64,000 bases of DNA. Origin: Catellatospora citrea. GTDB taxonomy: Bacteria; Actinomycetota; Actinomycetes; Mycobacteriales; Micromonosporaceae. The stretch lies in NCBI RefSeq assembly GCF_003610235.1, contig NZ_RAPR01000001.1:310001-374000 (forward strand), read 5' to 3'. The first letter of the stretch is position 1, and the number at the start of each line of letters is the position of its first letter. The notes beneath the pieces were generated by a model. It saw only the letters and a program-made list of their open reading frames with translations, was not told where the DNA came from and did not search any database. This document shows positions 1 to 10,400 of the stretch, one piece after another. The translations under genes and the position numbers were made by a program.

Positions 1-3000
1 GTCGCGCCGTCACCGAGCCGGACGAGGTCGGACTCGGGCAGCCAGTAGGTTTCCAGCCACACCCCACGCCCGATCTTCGCGCCCATGGTGCGCAGCCAGG
101 CGGGCAGCAGCGGGCTGCCGCCGATCCGGCGCAGCAGCCAGATGACGGCCAGGACCTCGACGAAGGTGTCGGCGAGCTCGTTGCGCCATACGAACGAGCT
201 CCACAGGGGATGTTCCACCGCCCGGAAGCGGCCCACGAGCAGCCACTTGACCGCCGTCGCGGTGATGGCGGCCACGATGCCGGCGGCCAGCAGCAGCACG
301 CCGGACAGCAGCGCGCCCCGCCACGGCCCGAGCCAGAGCAGGGCGCCGGCCACGGCGGTCAGCAGCACCGCGCTGCAGATCACCGGCAGGATCCGCAGCA
401 GCTCGACCGCGGCGCGGGCCGCCTTCAGCCGCCGGGGCGGCTGGAAGGTCCGGGCCAGGTCGGTCACCTGCACCGACCGGCGTACGGCCATCGGTGGCAT
501 GCCCAGCCACGAGGTCCCTTTCTTGGCTTTGCGGGGCGCGGCGGACAGCACGCCGATGAGCCCGCGGTCGGGGACCGCCCGGCCGGGACCGGCCATCCCG
601 GAGTTGCCGAGGAAGGCGTTGCGGCCCACCTGCGCGGGGGCGACGCGCAGCCAGCCGTTGCGCAGCTCGTAGCAGGCGACCATGGTGTCGTCGGCGAGGA
701 ACGCGCCGTCGGCGACGGTGGTCATCGACGGTATCGCCAGCACCGTGGACACCTCGGCCCCGCGGCCGACGTCGGCGCCCAGCAACCGCAGCCAGACCGG
801 CGTGAACAGGCTGGCGTACAGCGGGAACAGGTCGATCCGGGCCATGCCCATCAGCCGCTCGGTGGTCCACGCCTGCCAGGCCACCCGTCCGTGGACCGGA
901 TGGAAGCCCTTGCGCAGGCCCGGCGCCAGCAGCCGCACGCCGAGCAGGACCAGCAGCGCGTAGGCGCAGAGGTAGCCGACGGCTGCGGCGGGGGCTGCGA
1001 GCAGCGCCGTGCGCAGCGCGGCCGGCAGGTTCGCGGCGTCGGCGGCCAGGGTGCCGACCCAGACGACGGCTGGGGCGGCCGCGAGCAGGGGCAGCAGTCC
1101 CAGCAGCAGCGACGTGACGCCGTAGGTGATCGTCCATCGGTAGCTGCGTGGGGGCCGTTCGGCCGGCCACTTGCGCAGGTCGGGGCGTGACTGCTGGGCC
1201 GGTGAGCCCGCCCAGCGTTCGCCGGCGGGCACGGCGCCTTCGACGGTCGAACCGGCGGCGATCGACGCGCCCTTGCCGACTCGTGCTCCCGGCAGCAGGG
1301 TGCTGCGGCTGCCGATACGCGCCCCCGCGCCGATGCGGATCTTTCCGACGTGCAGCAGGTCGCCGTCGACCCAGTGCCCGGTCAGGTCGACCTCCGGCTC
1401 CACGGCGCTGCCCTTGCCGAGTTTGAGCATGCCGGTGATCGGCGGAGGCGAGTGCAGGTCGACGTCCTTGCCGATCTTCGCGCCGAGGGCCCGGGCGTAG
1501 AGGCCGGTCCAGGCGGCTGCGGAGACGGCAGTGACGCCGCTGGCTTCGGCGAGCTTGTCGGCGGCCCACAGCCGCAGGTGCACGCTGCCGCCACGCGGGT
1601 AGTGGCCTGGTCGCACACCTCGTAGCAGCAGCCGCGCCCCGCCCGCGGCGAGGCAGATCCGGCCCGGTGGGCTGAACAGCACCAGCCACCCGGCCAGCAG
1701 CCACCACCACGACGCCCCGCGGGCCCAGGGCACGGCCAGCAGGTTTGCCGCGGCCAGCGCCACCAGCGACCACCGCAGCCCCACGACCGTGAACAGCGGC
1801 AGCAGCAGCAGGGTCTGCAGCACGCCCGCGCGCCGCGGCGTCGGCGCGATGTCCCGGTGGACGGCCGTCTCGTCCGGCATCGCGTCCAGGTAGGCGGCGA
1901 GCGCGCCGAGCCGCGGGTTCTGGTAGACGTCGCCGATGGCCGCCTGCGGATACCGGGTGCGCAGGTGGGTGACCAGTTGCGCCGCGGACAGGCTGCCGCC
2001 GCCGTTGGCGAAGAAGTCGGCCTTCGGGTCGGCCACCTGCACGCCGAGGATCTCCGTCCAGGCCTCGGCGACCCAGCGCTCGGTGTCTGACAGTGCTGCG
2101 CCCGCCGTGCCGACACCGGGCAGCGGCCAGGGCAGCGCGTCCCGGTCGACCTTGCCCGAGGTACGGGTAGGCAGCGTGGGCACCCGGGCCAGCAGCGGCA
2201 CGAGGGCGGCCGGCAGCTGCTGCCGCAGCCGCGCGACGGCGTCGTCGACGTCGAAGGACTCGGGGGCGACGACGTAGCCGACGAGCACCTGGTTGCCGGC
2301 CTTGCTGCGCTGCACGACCGCCGCGGCGCCGGCGACATCCGGCAGGGCCTGCAGCGCGGCTTCGATCTCACCCAGTTCGATCCGGCGGCCGCCGAGTTTG
2401 ACCTGCTCGTCGCCGCGTCCGACGAACACGAGCCCGGCGGGGTCGGCGCGTACCACGTCGCCGCTGCGGTAGGCGCGCTCCCAGCCCAGCGACGGCAGCG
2501 GGGCGTACGCCTCGGCGTCTTTGTCCTTGTCGAGGTAGCGGGCCATGCCCACGCCACCGATCACCAGTTCGCCGGTCTCGCCCATCGCCACCGGCTCGCC
2601 GGCCGCGTCGACGACGGCCAGGTCCCAGCCGTCCAGCGGCAGCCCGATCCGGACCGGGCCTTCAGCGCTCAGCAGTGCGGCGGTGGCCACGACGGTCGCC
2701 TCGGTCGGCCCGTACGTGTTCCAGACCTCGCGGCCCTCGACGGCGAGGCGTTCGGCGAGCTCGGGCGGGCAGGTCTCGCCCCCGAAGATCAGCAGGCGGA
2801 TGTCGTCGAGGTCCTCGGCGGGCCACAGCGACGCCAGCGTCGGGACCGTGGACACGACCGTGATGCCGCGCTCGATCAGCCACGGGCCGAGGTCGACGCC
2901 GCTGCGGACCAGCGCGCGCGGCGCGGGCACCAGGCAGGCGCCGTGCCGCCAGGCCAGCCACATCTCCTCGCAGGAGGCGTCGAAGGCGACCGACAGGCCG

Positions 3001-3590
3001 GCAAGGACACGGTCGCCGGGCCCGAGGGGCTCATCGGTGAGGAACAGTCGGGCCTCGGCGTCGACGAAGGCGGCCGCCGACCGGTGGGTGACGGCGACGC
3101 CCTTGGGTTTGCCGGTCGAACCGGACGTGAAGATGATCCACGCGTCGCCGTCCAGGGTCGCCTGGCCCTGGACAGCCCCGGCAACCGTGTGGCCGACGAC
3201 GGTCAGGGCGCCGCCGTCGCCGAGCACGGCATCGACCTCGGCCTCGCCGAACACCAGGTCGGCTCGTTCCTGCGGGTCGTCGGCGTCCACCGGCACGTAG
3301 GCGGCCCCGGCGGCCAGGGTGCCCAGGATCGCCACATACAGGTCGACGGTTCCCGAGGCGATTCGCACGCCGACCCGGCGTCCGTCGCCGACTCCGGCCG
3401 CGTGCAGTTTCCTGCGCAGTGCCTCGACCTCATCGGCGAGCTTGCGGTAGGTCAGTGACGTGGCGCCGGTGTCCAGCGCCACCGCGTTCGGGTGTGCCGC
3501 GACGGTGTCCCGGAAGACATCGATGAGGGTGCGTTCGGCGGGGGCGTCGGCCGACGGGAAGACCGCGCGGGACATCGTGGTGTTGGGCAC
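1..3590 (-). CDS. NRPS-like synthase with Pls/PosA-type C-terminal membrane region (3' end outside window)
   Basis: Partial gene of about 1196 codons that runs off the left edge. The N-terminal half is an adenylation domain: the phosphate-binding motif TSGSTGKPKG lies near residue 153, followed by NTYGPTE and YRSGD. A carrier domain follows near residue 527 with the phosphopantetheine serine in FFANGGGSLSA. The rest has several hydrophobic segments and hexapeptide-repeat stretches (for example KIRIGAGARIGSRSTLLPGA), the layout of the Pls/PosA/MBT family of single-module synthetases related to epsilon-poly-L-lysine synthase. No condensation domain is seen. In characterised relatives the membrane part forms amide bonds between repeated amino acids; the substrate here cannot be read by eye. 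The GTG start at 3590 has AGGTGG just upstream; ATG at 3575 is an alternative. Confidence 0.85.
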   Translation of the reverse strand, partial: MPNTTMSRAVFPSADAPAERTLIDVFRDTVAAHPNAVALDTGATSLTYRKLADEVEALRRKLHAAGVGDGRRVGVRIASGTVDLYVAILGTLAAGAAYVPVDADDPQERADLVFGEAEVDAVLGDGGALTVVGHTVAGAVQGQATLDGDAWIIFTSGSTGKPKGVAVTHRSAAAFVDAEARLFLTDEPLGPGDRVLAGLSVAFDASCEEMWLAWRHGACLVPAPRALVRSGVDLGPWLIERGITVVSTVPTLASLWPAEDLDDIRLLIFGGETCPPELAERLAVEGREVWNTYGPTEATVVATAALLSAEGPVRIGLPLDGWDLAVVDAAGEPVAMGETGELVIGGVGMARYLDKDKDAEAYAPLPSLGWERAYRSGDVVRADPAGLVFVGRGDEQVKLGGRRIELGEIEAALQALPDVAGAAAVVQRSKAGNQVLVGYVVAPESFDVDDAVARLRQQLPAALVPLLARVPTLPTRTSGKVDRDALPWPLPGVGTAGAALSDTERWVAEAWTEILGVQVADPKADFFANGGGSLSAAQLVTHLRTRYPQAAIGDVYQNPRLGALAAYLDAMPDETAVHRDIAPTPRRAGVLQTLLLLPLFTVVGLRWSLVALAAANLLAVPWARGASWWWLLAGWLVLFSPPGRICLAAGGARLLLRGVRPGHYPRGGSVHLRLWAADKLAEASGVTAVSAAAWTGLYARALGAKIGKDVDLHSPPPITGMLKLGKGSAVEPEVDLTGHWVDGDLLHVGKIRIGAGARIGSRSTLLPGARVGKGASIAAGSTVEGAVPAGERWAGSPAQQSRPDLRKWPAERPPRSYRWTITYGVTSLLLGLLPLLAAAPAVVWVGTLAADAANLPAALRTALLAAPAAAVGYLCAYALLVLLGVRLLAPGLRKGFHPVHGRVAWQAWTTERLMGMARIDLFPLYASLFTPVWLRLLGADVGRGAEVSTVLAIPSMTTVADGAFLADDTMVACYELRNGWLRVAPAQVGRNAFLGNSGMAGPGRAVPDRGLIGVLSAAPRKAKKGTSWLGMPPMAVRRSVQVTDLARTFQPPRRLKAARAAVELLRILPVICSAVLLTAVAGALLWLGPWRGALLSGVLLLAAGIVAAITATAVKWLLVGRFRAVEHPLWSSFVWRNELADTFVEVLAVIWLLRRIGGSPLLPAWLRTMGAKIGRGVWLETYWLPESDLVRLGDGA

Positions 3591-3625
3591 CGGCCCACCT
3601 CACTTGCGGCTGCCTGACCTGAAGA

Positions 3626-6487
3626 TCATACGGCAGGCCGATCGGACGGTTCGCCGTCGGCATCGGTATCGCGTGGCATCACCTGCGGGCTGCCACGGAG
3701 GTCCGCGAGTATGCCTGCGGCACGTGCCGGGTCGACAGTACCCAGCACCTCGGCTGCCTCGATGCGGACCCTGTCGCCGAACAGGCGAGCAACGCTCCCG
3801 TCCAGCGCGATCGCGTGGAGCAGATCAGCAGCCCGGGGATCACCGATGGCGAGCAGCATCTTCGCCGCGTACACCCGGTCCCGCCCGTCGGGGGTGTAGT
3901 TGCCGGCGACGGTGAACAACATGTCCGCCGCTCGGGGATCACCGAGCGCGACCAGGGTCTTGGCCGCCTCCTCACGGCCGTTGACGTACACGTCCAAGGC
4001 GAGCGTGCACAGCAGGTCCGCAGCTCGGGTGCGGTCGATGTCGATGAGTGCCTTGGCGGCGGCAAGCCGCCTGCGTTCGGTGACACGCTCCCAGGAGGTG
4101 TCTCGACGGTCCAGCGTCGAGTCGAGCGCACGTGCGTGCAACAGGTCGGCAGCCAGATCCGCGTCGAACGCCGCCAACGCCACCGCAGCCTCGATGGACC
4201 GGTCATGCCTACGTGTGAAGTCGGCGAGCCGGGCGGCCGCAACGACCACAACCGGCTCCGACAGCCGTGTACGGAGACGAGCCAATGCCGCGAGGAACCG
4301 CAGGGCCTCCAATGTCCCCTCGGCCGCCAGACGTTCAACACGCTTGGCCCCGGCCGACATGCCGGCCTCGGCGGCGGCGTCCAAGAGGAAGCCGACATAG
4401 GAGGCGTCAGTAGTAGGCGGCCGATTGCCGTTGGCACGAAGCGCCCTCCACACGGGCCATCTTCGCGGCCGTGTCGGTAGCTCTGATCCGAGGGCCGCCG
4501 AGACGGCCTTGGCCCCGAGGTGCCGAACGGCATGCTGGGCGGCGAAGTACTCCACGACCGTCTGATGGGTGAACTGAAGGTCTCCGTCGGCCCCGATGAA
4601 CAGGCCGGTACGCCGCAGCACATCGTCGAGGAACACGGACCAGTCACGCGAACCCACTCCGGCGGGACGGACCGCGACGCCAGCTGGCGCTTCCTCCGCC
4701 ACGTCGACCGCGGGCCGCGTGCTGCCGAGCCGACGCTGCCAAGCCAGGTGGGCGATGACTTCCACAACGCTCGACAGCACGCCCTCCGCCCGCGAATGCA
4801 CCTCCGGCCCGTAACGGTCCAGGCCCGGATAGCGCGCGGCCAGCTCGGTCACGCGAGCGGGCGGCCGCCACAGCAACTCGACAAAACCGCCATATAGCTG
4901 GCTGCGACCGCTGGGAAGTGGGCGCGTGGGGTCGTCGACGTGGAGCTGACACAGCATCGCCGCGATCAACGGTGTACGCGCAAGATCGGTCAAACGACCG
5001 TCCTCCAGCGCCCGGAGGAATCGCTGCGCTGCCGGTTTGGGGTCGGGCGCACGCGCCGCCGTGAACCAGTGCTCCGCCATGTCGGCGACATCCCGCTCCT
5101 CAAACGGCAGCAGGTCATACCACGGCACCGTCTGGCCAAGGACGTTCAGCTCGCCGTCGGGCAGCGGCCGGGTCGCGATGACGAATGTGTGGAGCCGAGC
5201 ATGCTCGCCTGACATGGCCAGGGCAATGCGTCGAAGAATGTCCGCTCGGGCGAGTCGGTCACCGACCTCGTCCAGGCCGTCGACCAACACCAGCCAGCGG
5301 GCACCCGGTCGTGGCTCGGTGGTGAAGACTGTCGGGTCCAGCCCGACGACAAACCCGAGGTCGGCGGTGATCGCATCGGCGATGGCCTCGGCGAGCGGCC
5401 GGCCCGCCAATGCCGAAGCCGGCACCAGTACCGGGAGCCGGCGCTCGTCGGAACCGTCCCGCCAGGCCGTGATCCCCTGTGCCAACCGTGTTCGCAGCAG
5501 ACTGGACTTGCCGCCACCTGCTTCGGCGACAATCACACACGTCTGCGGATCGGCCAGTATCTGGCCGGCAGGCAGGGGAACCCCGGGACTGACATCGACC
5601 AGGAGACCGGCTGGCCGATCCTGCATGTGCGCCCTCGACCCGGCGGATGCGGTGTTGTCGCGTGGAGGGCGCAGGCTCAGCCGCTGTGGCCGATACACGG
5701 CCTCCAATGACGGGAGAGACAACGGCAGCAGACCGCCATGAGGATGCCGGGCACCGACGGCGTGGGCGCCGTCCAGGTAGGCGTCGAGACGCCGAACCGC
5801 CGGGCCGGCATGTTCGAGCTCGACCGTCACACCGTGGGCGGCCAGCGTTTCACGAAAGCCGGCCGACCCGGCCAAGGCTGTCAGGGGCGCGGCTGCGAGC
5901 ACGCCGGCGTCGTCGGCGATGGCGCGATCCGCGGCCAGGACGCCGACGAGCAGCGGCCCGCAGAAGATGGCCGTCCCCGAACTGCCCGCCCATCGCGAAC
6001 CGACCGGCATACGGCGCGGCACGATGCCCTCATCCACGTGAATGGTCAACATCCCGGACCGAAGCGCCTGCAGGGTGTCGATGTGACCACGCACCGGCAT
6101 GGTGTCGCGTCGCCTGTCCGGCCGTGCCTCGGCATCGGGAAACCCCAGGCCAAGACACGCGATGCGATCCTGGCCGCGCACCTGCCCGAAGCGAACGGCG
6201 CCGACGAGGTGCTGGTCGAAGCCCGGCGGGTCGTCGATCGACAGCAACGCCGCATCACGTTCGGGAGTGGCGTCGACGTCGACGGGCTCGTCCGGCCAGC
6301 ACATGGTGGCGGCGAGCCACGAGGAACGCTGTGGGATCTGCAAGGGCCGAACCTCGGCGCGATCTCCCGGCCGCAGCGCCTGCACGACGTGGTACGACGT
6401 CAGCACGAGACGGTTGGTGAGCAGATAACCGGTGCCGATCCGCCGACCGGCCTCGACCCAGATCTCGGCGACACGAGACTGATCCAC
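3626..6487 (-). CDS. Trypsin-like protease - NACHT NTPase - HEAT-like repeat protein
   Basis: A 953-residue protein with three parts. Residues 1-210 are a trypsin-fold peptidase with a readable triad: His33 (LTSYHVV), Asp78 (ERDAALL) and Ser170 (AGSSGTA). Residues about 315-600 are a NACHT-type STAND NTPase with Walker A AEAGGGKSS (Lys327) and Walker B VLVDGLDEV (400-408). The C-terminal third carries HEAT-like repeats built on the phrase DPRAADLLHAIALD, seen at least four times, a usual sensor module. Proteins of this plan belong to STAND conflict systems, where sensing drives oligomerisation and switches on the effector, here probably the protease. It is divergent from the second protease-NTPase gene and no Trypco1-like gene lies directly upstream on its own strand. 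The target is unknown. Confidence 0.85.
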   Translation of the reverse strand: MDQSRVAEIWVEAGRRIGTGYLLTNRLVLTSYHVVQALRPGDRAEVRPLQIPQRSSWLAATMCWPDEPVDVDATPERDAALLSIDDPPGFDQHLVGAVRFGQVRGQDRIACLGLGFPDAEARPDRRRDTMPVRGHIDTLQALRSGMLTIHVDEGIVPRRMPVGSRWAGSSGTAIFCGPLLVGVLAADRAIADDAGVLAAAPLTALAGSAGFRETLAAHGVTVELEHAGPAVRRLDAYLDGAHAVGARHPHGGLLPLSLPSLEAVYRPQRLSLRPPRDNTASAGSRAHMQDRPAGLLVDVSPGVPLPAGQILADPQTCVIVAEAGGGKSSLLRTRLAQGITAWRDGSDERRLPVLVPASALAGRPLAEAIADAITADLGFVVGLDPTVFTTEPRPGARWLVLVDGLDEVGDRLARADILRRIALAMSGEHARLHTFVIATRPLPDGELNVLGQTVPWYDLLPFEERDVADMAEHWFTAARAPDPKPAAQRFLRALEDGRLTDLARTPLIAAMLCQLHVDDPTRPLPSGRSQLYGGFVELLWRPPARVTELAARYPGLDRYGPEVHSRAEGVLSSVVEVIAHLAWQRRLGSTRPAVDVAEEAPAGVAVRPAGVGSRDWSVFLDDVLRRTGLFIGADGDLQFTHQTVVEYFAAQHAVRHLGAKAVSAALGSELPTRPRRWPVWRALRANGNRPPTTDASYVGFLLDAAAEAGMSAGAKRVERLAAEGTLEALRFLAALARLRTRLSEPVVVVAAARLADFTRRHDRSIEAAVALAAFDADLAADLLHARALDSTLDRRDTSWERVTERRRLAAAKALIDIDRTRAADLLCTLALDVYVNGREEAAKTLVALGDPRAADMLFTVAGNYTPDGRDRVYAAKMLLAIGDPRAADLLHAIALDGSVARLFGDRVRIEAAEVLGTVDPARAAGILADLRGSPQVMPRDTDADGEPSDRPAV

Positions 6488-6960
6488 TCATCCACCTTCT
6501 CGGCCGACAGCCGGACACCACTGAGATTAGTACGGCAACGGCATGTAGCAGTTATGCGCAGGTAGCGGGCTCGAAGCGCCGCCTGTAGTGGCTTCGTTCA
6601 GCGCCGGCTTGGTGTCGTCGCCATTCTGACCAGGCGAGGATCCAGTCAGGGTCGTGCTGGCCGGGATGGCGGTGTTGATCAGGCACCTTCACGCGGATCG
6701 CATTCGGACGGTGCGCGGTCCGTACTCTCCTGCGAATCGGACGATCGTTCAACCGGGCCAGCGGGACCGCCTGCCTACCCAACTCTGCCCGACTTGGCGC
6801 AAGCATCGCGAGTCATTCGTCGACAATAGTGCTACCCCAGAACTGATGTGAGGTCGGCTGGAGTTTCTCGTTTCTGCCACTGATCCGAAGAATGGCCATT
6901 GGTAACCATCTCGCAATAAGACAGTCACATGCCTCTATCGGCGGAATGAGGAGAGCATCT
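6488..6960. other. Intergenic gap between the divergent protease-NTPase genes
   Basis: This 473-base gap must hold both divergent promoters. I see no intact gene in it, only a probable transposase C-terminal remnant on the minus strand (listed separately). No convincing -35/-10 pair could be fixed by eye. Confidence 0.5.
6552..6663 (-). pseudogene. Probable transposase C-terminal remnant
   Basis: The minus strand encodes about 35 residues including ILAWSEWRRHQAGAERSHYR before a stop. A terminal AWSxWRRxHQAxAxxSHYRRR segment resembles the ends of actinobacterial DDE transposases (IS701-like), from memory of that family. There is no catalytic domain upstream; the reading frame before it looks random. 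I take it as the scar of an insertion in the gap between two conflict genes. The family assignment is tentative. Confidence 0.35.
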
Positions 6961-7401
6961 ATGATGCAGGACCAGCCTGTGCAGGCAGGCATCTCGTCCG
7001 ATGGGGAGCGCTTAATGGATGATCGTGGTGTCGAGCGGGTCGTGACGGCGTACCTGTCGAGCGGCGAGCCGGTGCGCGTGGTGCTGTCCGAGGCAGGATC
7101 CAGTGACGGGCTCACGAGCGTCGGACTGCGGGACCTGGAGTTGGAGAGAGCGTTGGCCGCGATCGGGGAGATCGGGTCTGCGGTCATCGAGAAACTCAAG
7201 GCAGCCCGGCCGAGCCGGGCGACGGTGGAGTTGCGGCTGGGATTCTCCGTGGAATCCGGAAAGCTCACGACACTATGGCTCGGAGGGCGAGGGGACGCGT
7301 CCATGGCGGTCACGCTCGAGTGGTTGCGACACAACGATGACGGGGGCGACGACGCTAACAGCCTGCCAGACGAGGAGGCGGAGGCAGGCCAACATGGCTG
7401 A
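6961..7401 (+). CDS. Trypco1-like (trypsin-co-occurring) small protein
   Basis: A 146-residue protein with no membrane segment. Its C-terminal half (RATVELRLGFSVESGKL, then a hydrophobic strand and a terminal VTLEW) resembles the trypsin-co-occurring domain 1 family (also named CU044_2847), whose members sit beside trypsin-like peptidases in conflict operons. The ATG at 6961 follows GAGGAG at good spacing; an upstream in-frame ATG at 6892 lacks a site. The stop overlaps the next gene's start by 8 bases (ATGGCTGA), which implies translational coupling and probably a matched amount of the two proteins. A second, diverged copy is at 27946-28266. The molecular role of the family is not established; regulation of the protease is an inference from context. 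Confidence 0.7.
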   Translation: MMQDQPVQAGISSDGERLMDDRGVERVVTAYLSSGEPVRVVLSEAGSSDGLTSVGLRDLELERALAAIGEIGSAVIEKLKAARPSRATVELRLGFSVESGKLTTLWLGGRGDASMAVTLEWLRHNDDGGDDANSLPDEEAEAGQHG

Positions 7402-10400
7402 GCGACTGGAGGATCTGGTGCGGCTGTCCACCGTCCGGGTCGTTGGAGGGCGGGCGGCAGGCGCGGGGTTCTTTGTGGGACCGGGAGCCGTGCTCACGTG
7501 CGAACATGTGGTAGCTGGCGGCGGCCCACTCATGGTCCGGTGGGACCGGGACCGTGAGGAAACCATTGAGGTTCCGGTCCTCGGAACGCCGATTGTCGTG
7601 CCCGGACGAGGACGCCCGATCCCGGCGCTGGACTGCGACTATCCGGATATTGCCGTTCTTCGGGTGGACGGCCTGCCGGATCATCCCTGCGTAATGCTCG
7701 AGGACGACTGGCCCGAACCAGGCGATACATTCCAGGTGTTTGGGTATCCGGCCGAGGGCGGGGCTACACTCCTGACTCCGGCACGGTTGATCTATCGCGG
7801 ACCGCACGGAACAGCGCCAGCCGTGTTCGTGGATCTGGGATCGGACACCATCAAGCCGGGGATGAGCGGTGCCGCGCTGTTGAACTTACGTACTGGTCAG
7901 GTCTGTGGCGTTGTCACGGCTTCCAAGCATTCAGACCGGCCCGACGGCGCGCTGGCTATACCATGGGCCGAAATCCGCGCAGAATTGCCAGACATCGCGG
8001 CGGCAAACCGGGACTTCCATCACCGCGACGGACGTTGGGAGAAGGCCCGCAGACTGGCGTCGGGTGCCGATGACGTGGCTGGTGTTCGCGCCGAGACGGC
8101 ACAGTCGCTGGGTGGCCTCGCAACCGCGACGAGGACGCTTCCCCGCGACGTCGCTTCGTTCACCGGCCGTGAGCGTGAACTCGAGTCACTCATGGACATC
8201 GCCCGTATCAGTACCACTGAGGGCGCGGTGGTCGGCGTCCACTCGATCGGGGGGATGGCCGGAGTCGGCAAGACAGCGTTCGTGGTACGGGCCGGCCACC
8301 TGATGTCTGGCATGTTTCCTGATGGGCAGATATTTCTCCAGTTGCACGGACACACGGCTGGTCAGCGGCCGGTGGATCCCGCCGATGCGCTGGCCAGTCT
8401 GTTGCAGACGGCGGGTCTGTCGGCGAAGGAGATTCCCACTGGCCTCGACATGCGCGCACGAATGTGGCGTGACTACCTGGCGGCACGCCGACTCCTCATC
8501 GTCCTGGACGATGCCATCGGCTACGACCAGGTCAGCCCACTTCTGCCCGGCACGGGTGAAAGCATGGTGCTGATAACCAGTCGTCGGCACCTGACAGCAC
8601 TGACCGACGCTCACGTCATCAATCTCGAAACTCTGCCGCCGCATGACGCGGCCCAACTATTCGCCAGGGTGGCTTCACGCACTGATCTGATGCTGGACGA
8701 GTCGGCCGTGATGCCGATCGTCGAAGCGGCCGGGTACCTGCCGCTCGCCATCAGCCTGCTCGCGTCGCAGCTACGGCACCATCCGACCTGGACTGCGACG
8801 GACCTTCTGGCTGACATACTCGCAGCGCGTAACCGTCTTGAGCTGATGGCGGCGGAGAATGTGTCCGTGACGGCGGCCCTTGAGCTGTCTTACCAAGATC
8901 TGACCGTCGAGCAAGGTCGCCTGTTCCGTCGCATCGGCATGCACCCCGGTACCGACCTCGACCGTTACGCGGCGGCGGCGCTAGACGCCGTCGATGTCTC
9001 GACAGCACGGCGACAACTCGAGGTCCTGTACGACTACAACCTGCTCACGCAGCCAGTACACGGCAGATTCCGCGCGCATGACCTCGTCCGTGAATACGCT
9101 CGTGGCTTGGCCGCCGCGGAGAACGCGGCCAAGGCGGAGGCCGCGGGAAAGCGCCTCTTGAGTTACTACCTCTACACCGCTCGACTCGCGGACACGTTCC
9201 TGGAGCGGCGCGCAGCGGCTGGCGTTCCCGAGGTTCAGATCGACCCGCCGCCGTGGGTTCCCGATATCCGCAGCACGCGGGCGGCCGGAGCGTGGATGAA
9301 CAACGAGATCGCAAACCTGTTTGCGGCTGCGGAACATGCCGCCCTCCACGGCTGGCCCGCGATCACCGTGGCGCTGTCGTCGTCCGTACATGGATTCCTC
9401 CGCGGGCGCAGCCAGCTCGACCAGGCCGCAGCCTTTCACAGTTCTGCCCTGCGCGCGGCCCACGACCTGGACGATCCGCTGGCCGAGGCCAGCATCCTGA
9501 CCGACTCTGGGGGCTTTCAACGTCTCTTCGGTGATCCGAACGGAGCAGTCGAGTGCCTACGCAGGGCAGTCGACATCTACAGGTCGGCCGGCGATGCTCT
9601 GGGGGAGGCTAACGCGCTGGACGAGTTGGCGGCATCGCAGGTGAGGATCGGTGAGTATGCGAACGCGTCCGACAACCTCACGCGGGCACAGGGCCTGTAC
9701 CGGGATCTCGGCGACAGACGTGGTGAGGCCCACGCTCTGAACCACCTTGGAGCGATGCAGGATGTAGTCGGTGATTACCATGCCGCCCTGGCGAGCCAGG
9801 ATAAGGCTTTGGCCCTGTACATCGATGTCGACTATCTCGTGGGAGCCGCTAACGCGGCCAACGAGCTGGGCTACGTACAACGGCTCATTGGTGACTACGG
9901 GGCGGCGGCCGCGAGCCAGGAACGGGCGATCGAACTTGCCCGCACGGCCGGTTTTCCCTCCGGAGAAGCCGATGCGCTAAGCGAGCTGGGCGCCGTGCAG
10001 ATCGCAACCGGGAACCTTACCCTGGCCGCAACCACTCTCGCACAAGCGTCTCGCCAATGCCGAAGCATCGGCTACCGTCGCGGTGAGGCCGCAGTACTGC
10101 TCAGCCTGGGCGCGGTGCAGTACACGCTCGGCGAACACGAGGAAGCCAGGGCCAACCTGTCTCGTGCGCTCAGGCTGTACCGCGATGCGCGAGACCGTCT
10201 AGGGGAAGCCAAGGCACTCAACGCCATCGGAGAGACGGCACTGCCCGATGAAGCTGTCGCTTCGCACCAGGAAGCGCTAACCCTAGCCACAGAAATCCGT
10301 TCGCCGGAGGAACGCGCCCGGGCACTAGAAGGACTTGCCACCCATCATCTCAACAGAAACGAACACGAGGAGGCCGAAGATTTATTGAAGCAGTCCCTCG

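Noticed and set aside
12..1773. A 587-codon minus-strand frame overlapping the NRPS-like gene
   Set aside because: The product is Arg/Ala/Gly noise; the NRPS motifs and hexapeptide repeats are in a different frame of the same strand that stays open to the window edge.
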